A stretch of DNA of 64,000 nt from the NCBI RefSeq assembly GCF_028867935.1, contig NZ_JAPQNS010000003.1:372001-436000 (forward strand), given 5' to 3'. This DNA is from Flavobacterium sp. SUN052. Its GTDB lineage: Bacteria; Bacteroidota; Bacteroidia; Flavobacteriales; Flavobacteriaceae. A program made the translations under genes and the position numbers. Shown piece after piece: positions 35,930 through 43,818 of the stretch (within the stretch, counting starts at the first letter, position 1; the number at the start of each line of letters is the position of its first letter). The notes under the pieces are model-generated. The model saw only the letters and a program-made list of their open reading frames with translations, had not been told where the DNA came from and did not search any database.

Positions 35930-36040
35930 ATGAAACTATTTTTCAGATTGGAAACATTTCGCAAGCGAAGTAGGTTTTACTCTCAACTGCATCAAACAGA
36001 AGCCCGCCTGATTCGCTCAAGCGGGCTTTCTCATGTCTAA
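35930..36040 (+). CDS. Possible 36-residue ORF or small transcript ending in a terminator
   Basis: The 374-base gap between the helicase and sulfatase genes holds a 37-codon frame (MKLFFRLETFRKRSRFYSQL...) with an A/G-rich stretch (AAAAAGAAAAA) before its ATG. The predicted peptide is basic and resembles nothing I know. Its last third lies within the terminator stem described next, which argues for a small RNA or chance frame rather than a gene. Confidence 0.15.
   Translation: MKLFFRLETFRKRSRFYSQLHQTEARLIRSSGLSHV
36000..36028. terminator. GC-rich hairpin downstream of the sulfatase gene
   Basis: AAGCCCGC at 36000-36007 pairs with GCGGGCTT at 36021-36028 across a 13-base loop. It lies 60 bases beyond the sulfatase stop on the minus strand and most probably ends that transcript. 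The T-runs on either side are short. Confidence 0.6.
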
Positions 36041-36087
36041 TCAAATTCGTTTTGGTGAGCGGTCGCGCTGTTTACTCACTTGCACAC

Positions 36088-37491
36088 TCACAATCTCGCC
36101 AGCCCCTTGCGCCAAGCTAATAGCTTCTCCCGCATATCATTCACCAACTTTGGCTGCTGACTGGCTACGTCTGTTTTTTCGGCGGGGTCGGCGGTGAGAT
36201 CGTAGAGTTCGGCACCTGTACTATTGTCGTTAATCAGTAGTTTCCAATTGCCCTCTCGCATAGCCAGATTAGGACTTTTGTCGCGGCCAGCGGGGTAACG
36301 GAACGACTCATTATTACGGCCATATTCCCAGAAAAGGGGTTTCTTCCGAACCGTTGGTTTGCCTAATAGCACCGCTGCCATGTTCTCGCCGTCGGATTGA
36401 GGGTTGCCCGCTTTTTTGCCCGACAGACTCATAAACGTAGGTAGCAAGTCAATGGCGCTCACCACTGATTGATTATCGATCTTGCCTTTGGGCGTTTTGG
36501 CCGGATAGCGCACAATGAACGGCATTCGAATACCGCCTTCGTAAAGAGAGAGTTTACTGCCCCGGAACATACCGGACCGAATCCCCTGGAAAGTAGGTAG
36601 CGCTCCGTTGTCGCTGGTGAAGATAACGAGCGTATTGTCGTCAACGCCCAGTGCCTTCAGCCCAGCAAGCAGTCGCCCGATCTGCACATCAAGGTCGGCC
36701 AGAACGGCTTTGAATTCGCGGGGTTTTTCGGTGCCCTTCGGAAACTCGCTGAGGGTTATTTCGTCAGGCACCCAGGGCGTATGCACATCGTCGGGCCAGA
36801 GGTTGATATAGGAGGGTTTGCCGGGATTACGTTTCAGGAAGTCCAGCGTCTTATCCACAAAATAGGCCGTGCGATTCCAGCGTTTCACACTATCCGACTT
36901 CGCCCAAATCCAGTCGGTCGAGGTGAGCAACGGATCGGGGTCGGGGCTTTCCCAAGTACTGGCGTACTCATCAAAACCATACTGTCGAATGCCGGGGGCA
37001 TTGTCTACATCGCGACCGCCCCCCATGTGCCATTTACCGAAATGGGCAGTAGCATAGCCCGCTGTTTTCAGTTGCCGAGCTACAGAGGGTGCCGACGTGT
37101 CCAGAAAATCGGCTTGTTCGCAGGTACGGTTGTGCTTCCGTTCGGCCAAGAACGATGTGATCTTCCACTTGCCGGGTACATTGCCCGTAAGCAGGCCAAC
37201 CCGCGAGGGTGAGCAAATAGGAGCCGCGCTGTAGTAATTAGTGAATTTGATTCCTTCGGCCGCCAGCCTATCGATGTTGGGCGTGGGTGGTAACTGGCTA
37301 CCGTCCCCAGTGCTCCGCGGTTCGGCGCCCCGATAGCAACCCACATCAGCCGAACCCATATCGTCGATTAAAATCAGGATGATGTTGGGCGGTCTATTTG
37401 GTTGAGTCGATATTGTATTCGGTGTGAGGGCCAGGAAGCTGCTGAGCAACAGAATAACACCTAAAACCGGGAGCGTTGATCGGATCGTCAT
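36088..37491 (-). CDS. Secreted sulfatase (arylsulfatase family)
   Basis: Sulfatases hydrolyse sulfate esters with a formylglycine made from a Cys. The 467-aa protein has an N-terminal signal segment (LPVLGVILLLSSFLAL), metal-binding Asp43 and Asp44 in ILILIDDMG, and the modification motif CSPSRVGLLTG with Cys93. The rest of the alkaline-phosphatase-like fold (GKWHMGG, FTSDNGA) follows. It is type I by its CxPxR motif and needs a formylglycine-generating enzyme encoded elsewhere. It lies downstream of the TldD/TldE array on the same strand, separated by 130 bases with an inverted repeat. The substrate is unknown. Confidence 0.93.
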   Translation of the reverse strand: MTIRSTLPVLGVILLLSSFLALTPNTISTQPNRPPNIILILIDDMGSADVGCYRGAEPRSTGDGSQLPPTPNIDRLAAEGIKFTNYYSAAPICSPSRVGLLTGNVPGKWKITSFLAERKHNRTCEQADFLDTSAPSVARQLKTAGYATAHFGKWHMGGGRDVDNAPGIRQYGFDEYASTWESPDPDPLLTSTDWIWAKSDSVKRWNRTAYFVDKTLDFLKRNPGKPSYINLWPDDVHTPWVPDEITLSEFPKGTEKPREFKAVLADLDVQIGRLLAGLKALGVDDNTLVIFTSDNGALPTFQGIRSGMFRGSKLSLYEGGIRMPFIVRYPAKTPKGKIDNQSVVSAIDLLPTFMSLSGKKAGNPQSDGENMAAVLLGKPTVRKKPLFWEYGRNNESFRYPAGRDKSPNLAMREGNWKLLINDNSTGAELYDLTADPAEKTDVASQQPKLVNDMREKLLAWRKGLARL

Positions 37492-37535
37492 CGATAGTTG
37501 AGTTTGCCTAATTCATAAAGCTTTTACGCGTTATC

Positions 37536-37596
37536 ATCAGCCTGAAAAATAAAAAAGCCCGGGAATCTCCTCAAAAGTGGATAGTGCCAGGCTGAT
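37536..37596. repeat. Inverted repeat between tldE1 and the sulfatase gene
   Basis: ATCAGCCTG at 37536-37544 pairs with CAGGCTGAT at 37588-37596, with 43 bases between containing AAAAAAGCCCGGG. It may be a weak terminator for the TldD/E transcript. The rest of this 130-base gap shows no feature I can name. Confidence 0.45.
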
Positions 37597-37621
37597 TTAT
37601 TTCCGAAAGGTAACTACTGCG

Positions 37622-38959
37622 CTACACCGCGTCAGACAGACTCGAAAACGTAAACTCCCGAATTTTCATGGGTGGAAGCAGATAGTTATTATCTGATTCT
37701 GTGCTAACAACGCGCTCTGGTTTACCGAGCGTTTCGAGGTTATTGAGCATGATCACCGGACTCTCGTTGAAGCGGAAATTCTTGACAGCGTGTTTTATCT
37801 TACCGTTTTCGATGTAAAACGTTCCATCGCGGGTGAGGCCCGTATTGAGCAGTGTTTGTGGATCTACTTCCCGAATGTACCAGAGTTTGGTGACCAGAAT
37901 ACCCCGTTGCGTGCTCTTGATCATGTCTTCGAGCGAAGCCGTTCCACCCGCCATAATCACATTGCTCGGGAACGGAATCGGTTTTTTGCCCTGTTTCTGT
38001 GCCCAATAGCGCGAGTAAGCCAGGTTTTTTACCACACCCTTGTCAATCCAGGTCATTTTTTGCTGAGCCTGTCCATCGCCCGCCCAGGGCGAACCGGGTA
38101 GTTCGGCATTGGTTGGGTCGGAGTAAATGGTTACGCGCGTGTCCACAATTTTCTCACCCAGTTTGGTTTTGCCACCGGGCTTACTCAGAAAACTGCGACC
38201 CTCATCGGCTGAACGGGCATCCATCGAGAAAAATAACTGTTCCATCAAAACGGCTGCTGCAGTCGCTTCCAGAATAACGGTGTATTTACCCGGTTCCAGA
38301 GCAACGGCACTGGCCGAAGCTACGGCTTTCTGGCTGGCAATGCGTGTAGCTGCTGCTGTATCGAGCTTGTTAACGTCGCTGAAACCCCGAATGACGTAAC
38401 CCGACCCTTTGCCATCGGCGGTGCGGACGGTCAGAGAAAAGTTTACGTTGGTGCTCGGATAGTACGCAAACAGGCCCTTGGAGTTCATCATGGCCTGATA
38501 CCCATGAACGTCTTCCATAAACCCGGCGGCAGTAAGGTTTTGAGCACGGGTCAGTTCGAGGCTTTTTGCTACAGCATCGGCGCGGGCATCGGCGGTTAAC
38601 TTGGCTGTACTCTCGAAATAGCCATTGCTTTTCATATACGTTTGTGGACCTAGAACACCAACGTATTCTGGGTTTTCGGGAGCAAGTTGCGCCAGCTCTT
38701 CGGCCCGGCGAACCACTTTCTCCAGTGACGCATCGTCGAAGGTATCGATGGTGGCAACGCCTACTTTTTTACCGAAAGCCGATTGAACCACCAGGTTCTG
38801 GTTAGACCGTAAGCCACTTGTTGAAACAGCATTACGGGCGTAACGGATATTGCCGCGCACATCGCCCGACAGATTTACCTCGCACTCGTCGGCTTTCGAG
38901 TACTTGAGAACTTTAGTAAGCAGCGCCTTAGCTTCTGCTTCAGAGAGTATGATTGCCAT
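37622..38959 (-). CDS. TldE/PmbA-like metallopeptidase-related protein (copy 1)
   Basis: TldE (PmbA) is the subunit without a metal site in the TldD/TldE heterodimer, a protease that trims unfolded peptides such as pre-microcin B17. The 445-aa protein has the family N-terminus (SKADECEVNLSGDVRGNIRYARNAVSTSG) and the C-terminal region (DPQTLLNTGLTRDGTFYIENGKIKHAVKNFRFNESPV), but no HExxxH. It has no signal peptide. Its ATG follows the tldD1 TAA directly (TAAATG), so the pair is translationally coupled. It is a paralogue of the gene at 43819-45165. Confidence 0.88.
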   Translation of the reverse strand: MAIILSEAEAKALLTKVLKYSKADECEVNLSGDVRGNIRYARNAVSTSGLRSNQNLVVQSAFGKKVGVATIDTFDDASLEKVVRRAEELAQLAPENPEYVGVLGPQTYMKSNGYFESTAKLTADARADAVAKSLELTRAQNLTAAGFMEDVHGYQAMMNSKGLFAYYPSTNVNFSLTVRTADGKGSGYVIRGFSDVNKLDTAAATRIASQKAVASASAVALEPGKYTVILEATAAAVLMEQLFFSMDARSADEGRSFLSKPGGKTKLGEKIVDTRVTIYSDPTNAELPGSPWAGDGQAQQKMTWIDKGVVKNLAYSRYWAQKQGKKPIPFPSNVIMAGGTASLEDMIKSTQRGILVTKLWYIREVDPQTLLNTGLTRDGTFYIENGKIKHAVKNFRFNESPVIMLNNLETLGKPERVVSTESDNNYLLPPMKIREFTFSSLSDAV

Positions 38960-40600
38960 TTAGATTTTCCGTCCAGTATTGATCACGTTAACACCATTAA
39001 AGCGCGTAGTGGCTGAGCCGTGCGAAACGGCACTACTCTGGCTGGGTTGGCCTTTGCCATCGAAGAACGAGCCACCAAGCCGGTAATCGCTTTGGTCGCA
39101 AATCGCTGCGCAGGAGTTCCAGAATTCCTGCGTGTTCGACTGGTAAGCCACATCTTTGAGCATTCCAGCGATCTGACCGTCTTTTATTTCATAATACAAT
39201 TGGCCCCCAAACTGGAAATTGTAGCGCTGCTGGTCAATTGAGAACGAGCCATCGCCCACAATGTAAATGCCTTTTTTAACATCCTTAATCATGTCCTGAA
39301 CCGACAGCGGTGTTTTGCCCGCTTCTAGCGACACGTTGGGCATCCGCTGGAACTGTACCGTTCCCCACGAATCGGCATAGCAACAGCCATGCGATTCTTT
39401 TTCGCCGATAATAGCGGCCTGGTCACGAATGGCCTGATAATTTACTAGCACACCGTCGCGCACCAGATCCCATTTTTTAGTACCAACGCCTTCGTCGTCG
39501 TATCCAACTGCACCCAACGAGCCTACCTGCTGTTTATCAGCCACCAGGTTAACGAGCTTACTGCCGTATTGGAAGTTCTTTGACTGCCATTTATCGAGCG
39601 TAGCAAACGATGTACCAGCAAAATTGGCTTCGTAGCCCAGCACCCGGTCCAGCTCGGTAGGGTGACCAACCGATTCGTGGATGGTTAGCCAGAGGTGCGA
39701 AGGGTCAAGAACCAGATCGTATTTACCCGCTTCAACCGACTTGGCTGAGAGTTTCTGCTTGGCCTGCTGAGCAGCTGCGGTAACATCTTCCAGCATGTCG
39801 TACCCCTTATTATAGCGGGTTGTAACGCCCGTTACTTTGTCGGAGGGGTTCACTTGCAGGTACTCGTAGCCCATACCCATTGGGGCACTGAGCGCATTGC
39901 GCGTCTCAAACTTACCCGTTTTGGGATCGATGCAGGTTACGTTGAAAATTGGCCATATTCGGTGAATGTCCTGGTCAGCGTATGTGCCGTCAGTCGAGGC
40001 AAAATACTTCTGCTCGTTCACCATAAACAGTACCGAGTTCACGTAGTTAGCCCCGTTTTTCATGGCTGCGGCATTCACGCCTAACAGCAAATCAACTTTT
40101 TCTTTTATAGGGACTTCAAACGAGTTTTTCTTAATCGGTGCTTTCCATTCCACCTCACCGTAGCCTTTTTGTGGAGCGAGCTGAACGGGTTCTTTCAGCA
40201 GCTTAGCGTTGGCTTTGGCAATGGCTACGGCTTCTTCGGCCGCACGCGCCATATCGTCTTCGTTTTGTGCATCTACAACAGCGGCAAAGCCCCAGCAGCC
40301 ATTAGCAATTACGCGAACGCCAACGCCGTAGCTTTCGGTATTCACAATGTTCTGCACCTTATCTTCGCGGGTGATCACGAACTGTCGCAGGTAGCGACCA
40401 ATGCGCACATCGGTGTAGGAGGCTCCTTTCGCTTTGGCAGCGTTAAGGGCGGCATCGGCTAGTCGTTTTTTGACGGCTACATCAAGGCCAGATTCGAGCA
40501 GTACGGCCGGATCTACAGAGCGGCCTAAACTGGCTATATTGGGGAGTAACAACCCAGCGGTTGATAAGCCCAACAATTGATTAAAATGTCGGCGGTTCAT
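38960..40600 (-). CDS. TldD-like metalloprotease with Tat signal (copy 1)
   Basis: TldD carries the zinc site of the TldD/TldE protease. The motif HESVGH is at residues 308-313 (HExxxH), and a Cys in SCAAICDQSDYR before GKGQP is a likely third ligand. The 546-aa protein begins MNRRHFNQLLGLSTAGLLLP, a textbook twin-arginine signal. That is unexpected, because E. coli TldD is cytosolic. It is very similar to copy 2 (41600-43240) throughout; both share NPSDKV and TTRYNKGYDMLED and end with the same RKI. The partner tldE1 follows without a gap. Confidence 0.92.
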   Translation of the reverse strand: MNRRHFNQLLGLSTAGLLLPNIASLGRSVDPAVLLESGLDVAVKKRLADAALNAAKAKGASYTDVRIGRYLRQFVITREDKVQNIVNTESYGVGVRVIANGCWGFAAVVDAQNEDDMARAAEEAVAIAKANAKLLKEPVQLAPQKGYGEVEWKAPIKKNSFEVPIKEKVDLLLGVNAAAMKNGANYVNSVLFMVNEQKYFASTDGTYADQDIHRIWPIFNVTCIDPKTGKFETRNALSAPMGMGYEYLQVNPSDKVTGVTTRYNKGYDMLEDVTAAAQQAKQKLSAKSVEAGKYDLVLDPSHLWLTIHESVGHPTELDRVLGYEANFAGTSFATLDKWQSKNFQYGSKLVNLVADKQQVGSLGAVGYDDEGVGTKKWDLVRDGVLVNYQAIRDQAAIIGEKESHGCCYADSWGTVQFQRMPNVSLEAGKTPLSVQDMIKDVKKGIYIVGDGSFSIDQQRYNFQFGGQLYYEIKDGQIAGMLKDVAYQSNTQEFWNSCAAICDQSDYRLGGSFFDGKGQPSQSSAVSHGSATTRFNGVNVINTGRKI

Positions 40601-40724
40601 TACTAGTGTCTGTTGGAAATGGGGGCTTGGTTAGTTTTTGATACATGGCTCTCACATCGTCAATAGATGATACCGAAGATGGAATTGTTGCATCAGGTTC
40701 AGGTAGCGGGTGACTAAAATGGTT

Positions 40725-41284
40725 CTATAGATTTGCTTCAACCCAGGCAGGCAATGGAGTTTTTTGAATTATTACGTCATTGTCGACTCGCTGGTAAATG
40801 ATTTCTAACCGATCAGACGCGTCAATTAATGTTAAGGAATTAGGGGCATTAAAGAAATGGTTCAATAACGAAAGCCCTGCCACATATCGTCCACGAATAA
40901 CATCTTTCCTAATGAAATGACCCCCTTGTAAATGTCGATTGATCACTCGTTGATAAAGAATAGGTAAATCATCAACACACAGGAACAGCAATCTAAAAGA
41001 GTAACCAGCTTGTTGAATAGCTAAAAAATATTGCCAGGTTTCTATCTCATGCAGATTTGTTTCAACAGCAAAGGCTTCTCTGTTGCGAAGATGTTGTTGA
41101 ATACGTCGTTGCGATTCATCATTGGCATTTGTTGAATAACCTCCTGATGTACCTGCTCCAGTCGGATCTGCCGTGCTATATCGTCTGAGTTTATTAGTTC
41201 TACACCTTTTGGCAAGTACTGAAAAGATGCAGTGGATTTTCCAACACCATTTGGACCAGCAACGATATAGAAAAATGGCTGCAT
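40725..41284 (-). pseudogene. Zeta-toxin-family kinase, frameshifted
   Basis: Two frames together give one zeta-type protein of about 186 aa. The first (from 41284) reads MQPFFYIVAGPNGVGKSTAS with Walker A at 10-17, then ELINSDDIARQ. The second reads NANDESQRRIQQHLRNREAF, AVETNLHEIETW and FLCVDDLPILYQRVINRHLQ. They join if one A is restored in the run at 41128-41130 (plus-strand TTT), where CAACAAATGCC would become CAACAAAATGCC. Either the gene is inactivated or the assembly has a homopolymer error. Zeta toxins phosphorylate UDP-sugar precursors of peptidoglycan. After the TAG at 40725 the second frame stays open for 47 more codons, into tldD1. The sequence is AT-richer than the tld genes. 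Confidence 0.78.
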
Positions 41285-41529
41285 CAGGCTACTGTTTCAA
41301 TATGCCCGTCTGCAAACTCTTTGACTATTTGCCCTTTAATCTTAACAATGACAGGCAATCCGCGACTGAATGCTTGCTCACGTACTTTATTGTAGACCTG
41401 TTCGGCTGCGGTATTAAGCTCATCAGTTGTCATGGTTTCAATGGGCTTATTGGCACCACCAAAAAGCGGGAGAATAGCTGGAGAATTACCAGTTGGCGAA
41501 TCAAAGGGGAGATTGAAAATCGAATTCAT
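41284..41529 (-). CDS. Putative antitoxin of the zeta-like toxin
   Basis: I do not recognise the family by name. The protein reads MNSIFNLPFDSPTGNSPAIL, then TMTTDELNTAAEQVYNKVREQAFSRGLPV and IVKIKGQIVKEFADGHIETVA, about 81 aa. Its TGA overlaps the toxin ATG by four bases (ATGA), the classic coupling of a small antitoxin with its toxin. The ATG ending at 41529 is preferred. Earlier starts (ATG ending at 41562, TTG at 41583) would place the beginning inside the tldD2 terminator hairpin. The lack of a recognisable DNA-binding motif fits an epsilon-like role rather than a repressor. Confidence 0.55.
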   Translation of the reverse strand: MNSIFNLPFDSPTGNSPAILPLFGGANKPIETMTTDELNTAAEQVYNKVREQAFSRGLPVIVKIKGQIVKEFADGHIETVA

Positions 41530-41541
41530 GAGATAAAGATT

Positions 41542-41589
41542 TAGACGTTGAATACTGGACATGAAACAACACCCAATATTCAACGTCTA
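41542..41589. terminator. Inverted repeat after tldD2
   Basis: TAGACGTTGAATA (41542-41554) and TATTCAACGTCTA (41577-41589) are perfect 13-base arms around a 22-base loop. It starts 10 bases beyond the tldD2 stop and precedes the antitoxin start on the minus strand. It likely separates the tldD2 transcript from the toxin-antitoxin pair. The GTTGAAT words recur upstream of the helicase gene. Confidence 0.65.
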
Positions 41590-41599
41590 GTTCTGCCAT

Positions 41600-43240
41600 T
41601 TAAATTTTCCGGGCCGTATTGATCACATTCACCCCGTTGAAACGAGCCGTCGCGCTACCATGAGATACCGCGCTCGACTGCGATGGTTGTCCTTTGCCAT
41701 CGTTGAAGGCACCCCCTAACCGGTAATCGCTCTGATCGCAAACGGCTGCACAGGAGTTCCAGAACTCACGCGTGTTGGCCTGATAAGCTACGTCCTTGAG
41801 CATTCCTGCAATCTGACCGTCCTTGATTTCGTAGAACAACTGGCCGCCAAACTGGAAATTGTAGCGCTGCTGGTCAATTGAGAATGAGCCGTCGCCGATG
41901 ATGTAGATGCCTTTCTTGACATCCTTAATCATGTCCTGCACCGACAGTGGCGTTTTGCCCGCCTGCAACGATACGTTGGGCATTCGCTGAAACTGAACCG
42001 AACTCCAGTTATCGGCGTAGCAGCAACCGTGCGATTCTTTCTCTCCCAGAATGTGTACCTGATCACGAATGGCCTGATAGTTTACCAGGATACCATCCTT
42101 CACGAGATCCCATTTTTTGGTACCGACGCCTTCGTCGTCGTAGCCAACCGCGCCCAGCGAACCAACCTGTGTTTTGTCGGCTACAAGGTTCACTTCTTTG
42201 CTGCCATAAGCGAAGTTCTTGGACTGAAGTTTTTCGAGCGTGGCAAACGAAGTACCGGCATAGTTCGCTTCGTAACCCAGCACCCGGTCAAGCTCAAGGG
42301 GGTGACCCACCGACTCGTGGATGGTTAGCCAGAGGTGCGAGGGGTCGAGAACGAGGTCATACTTACCTGCTTCCACCGACTTGGCGTTCAGTTTCTCTTT
42401 AGCTTGCTTAGCGGCCAACGTAATGTCTTCCAACATATCGTAGCCTTTGTTATAACGGGTAGTTACCCCGCCAACTTTGTCGCTCGGGTTTGTTTGCAGG
42501 TAATCATACCCCATGCCCATAGGGGAGCTCAGCGAGTTGCGGGTCGAGAATTTTCCGCTTTGCGTATCAACCGCAGTAACGTTGAAGCTCGGCCCAATAC
42601 GGTGGATGTCCTGGTCAGCGTAGGTCCCGTCGCTGGTAGCGATATACTTTTGCTCGTTGACCATGAACATCACCGAGTTCACAAAGTTGGCTCCGTTGCT
42701 CATGGCTGCCGCATTGGCCGAAAGAAGCAGGTCTACCTTATCTTTGATTGGTACTTCAAAGGCGTTTGTTTTGATGGGCGCTTTCCAGCTTACTTCGCCA
42801 TACCCTTTCTGAGCAGCCAGTTGCACGGGCTCAGTTTGTAACCGGGCATTGGCTTTGGCAATAGACACGGCCGTGGCGGCACATTTCGCCACTGTAGCCT
42901 CATCTTTCGGGTTCGCCATAGCGGCAAAACCCCAGCAGCCATTCACAATAACCCGAATACCTACACCATAAGAAACGGTGTTGACGATACCCTGCACTTT
43001 GTTTTCACGGGTGAGCACAAACTGGTTCAGATACCGGCCAATGCGTACATCGGAGTAAGTCGCTCCCATCGCCTTAGCTGCGTTAAGCCCGGCATCAGCC
43101 AGACGTTTCTTGGCGGCTACATCGATTTGGTTACCGATTAGTTCTTCAGGGGAAACGGCATAGGAAAAAGCAGGCAGCGAAGGCATCACTAGCCCAGCAG
43201 TACCCATGCCCAATAATTGATTAAAATGTCGACGGTTCAT
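41600..43240 (-). CDS. TldD-like metalloprotease with Tat signal (copy 2)
   Basis: This protein has the same length (546 aa) and layout as copy 1, with a Tat signal MNRRHFNQLLGMGTAGLVMP and zinc motif HESVGH around residues 308-313 (LWLTIHESVGHPLELDRV). CDQSDYRLGG precedes GKGQP near the C-terminus. It has no TldE partner of its own directly downstream; the zeta/antitoxin pair follows instead. Its closeness to copy 1 indicates a recent duplication relative to copy 3. It may share a TldE subunit with the flanking pairs or form a homodimer. Confidence 0.92.
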   Translation of the reverse strand: MNRRHFNQLLGMGTAGLVMPSLPAFSYAVSPEELIGNQIDVAAKKRLADAGLNAAKAMGATYSDVRIGRYLNQFVLTRENKVQGIVNTVSYGVGIRVIVNGCWGFAAMANPKDEATVAKCAATAVSIAKANARLQTEPVQLAAQKGYGEVSWKAPIKTNAFEVPIKDKVDLLLSANAAAMSNGANFVNSVMFMVNEQKYIATSDGTYADQDIHRIGPSFNVTAVDTQSGKFSTRNSLSSPMGMGYDYLQTNPSDKVGGVTTRYNKGYDMLEDITLAAKQAKEKLNAKSVEAGKYDLVLDPSHLWLTIHESVGHPLELDRVLGYEANYAGTSFATLEKLQSKNFAYGSKEVNLVADKTQVGSLGAVGYDDEGVGTKKWDLVKDGILVNYQAIRDQVHILGEKESHGCCYADNWSSVQFQRMPNVSLQAGKTPLSVQDMIKDVKKGIYIIGDGSFSIDQQRYNFQFGGQLFYEIKDGQIAGMLKDVAYQANTREFWNSCAAVCDQSDYRLGGAFNDGKGQPSQSSAVSHGSATARFNGVNVINTARKI

Positions 43241-43289
43241 CTTGGAGAGGTTTGAGAGCTAAAGCTCTTTTTGAGATATCATATCTTGG

Positions 43290-43340
43290 CTAAAACACGG
43301 AGATCCACGGAGACACACAGAGTTTCACAGAGAAAAATTA
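43290..43340. repeat. Left 51-bp arm of the GxxExxY inverted repeat
   Basis: The arm is CTAAAA, then four 10-base words (CACGGAGATC, CACGGAGACA, CACAGAGTTT, CACAGAGAAA), then AATTA. It matches the inverted right arm at 47 of 51 positions. The final TTA is the stop codon of the minus-strand gene. Confidence 0.92.
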
Positions 43341-43739
43341 GATAGAGAAATTTGCTAAACGAGTGATTCCTTCGCGAAGCAAGGGAACTCGGAAATTGAT
43401 GAGTAAGCCAAGTTTGTAGCCACCTAATTTCAGGTATGTTAGCAGTTGAGCTTCATGAACATCAAGAACAATATCAACAGTCTTTAATTCAACTACTAGT
43501 TTTCGTTCAATAAGCAGATCAAGCCGATACCCATGTTCCAAGCGGACACCTTTATATTCTATTGGCATTGGTTTTTCTCGTTCAACAAACAGACCTGCTT
43601 CCTGTAACTCAAAGACAAGACACTCTTGATAAGCAGACTCAAGCAAACCCGGTCCCAAAGCTCGATGCACTTCAATGGCTCTACCAATCACAATAGTAGC
43701 TAGCTCATTCTGTGTCAATTCGTGCTTCAAGGTCTGCAT
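43338..43739 (-). CDS. GxxExxY protein (PD-(D/E)XK-like)
   Basis: The 133-aa protein has the defining motif G31-LL-E34-SA-Y37 in LGPGLLESAYQECL. A nuclease-like core follows, with RLDLLI (Asp74) and VVELKT (Glu84, Lys86), then AQLLTYLKLGGYKLGLLINF. This is the pattern of PD-(D/E)XK enzymes. The family is widespread in Bacteroidota, cyanobacteria and Planctomycetes, and its biological role is unknown. The gene is AT-richer (about 38% G+C in a 60-base hand count) than the neighbouring tld genes. Its ribosome-binding stretch (AAGAG) lies between the right arm of the inverted repeat and the ATG. Confidence 0.92.
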   Translation of the reverse strand: MQTLKHELTQNELATIVIGRAIEVHRALGPGLLESAYQECLVFELQEAGLFVEREKPMPIEYKGVRLEHGYRLDLLIERKLVVELKTVDIVLDVHEAQLLTYLKLGGYKLGLLINFRVPLLREGITRLANFSI

Positions 43740-43745
43740 CTCTCT

Positions 43746-43796
43746 TAATTTTTCTCTGTGAAACTCTGTGCTTCTCCGTGAATCTCTGTGTTTTAG
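43746..43796. repeat. Right 51-bp arm of the GxxExxY inverted repeat
   Basis: Read on the minus strand it is CTAAAA, CACAGAGATT, CACGGAGAAG, CACAGAGTTT, CACAGAGAAA, AATTA. The same 10-base CAC(A/G)GAG words occur in the same order as in the left arm. The four differences all lie in the outer two words. Confidence 0.92.
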
Positions 43797-43818
43797 TTAT
43801 GAAGAGGCTTTAGCCTCA

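Larger units (their letters stand above)
43290..43796. mobile_element. Compact GxxExxY element: one gene between 51-bp inverted repeats
   Basis: The unit runs from 43290 to 43796 (507 bp). Imperfect 51-bp inverted repeats bound it and abut the single gene at both ends: the stop codon lies inside the left arm, and the start is 6 bases from the right arm. Small palindromes flank it outside (AGAGCT-AA-AGCTCT near 43255 and GAGGCT-TT-AGCCTC near 43804). It lies between tldD2 and tldE2. A mobile nature is inferred from compactness, inverted ends and position. I see no transposase and no certain target duplication. Confidence 0.45.

Noticed and set aside
43290..43796. Interpretation of the CAC(G/A)GAG words as a CRISPR array
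   Set aside because: Words are 10 bases in direct contact with no spacers, and the two blocks are inverted relative to each other. No cas gene is present.
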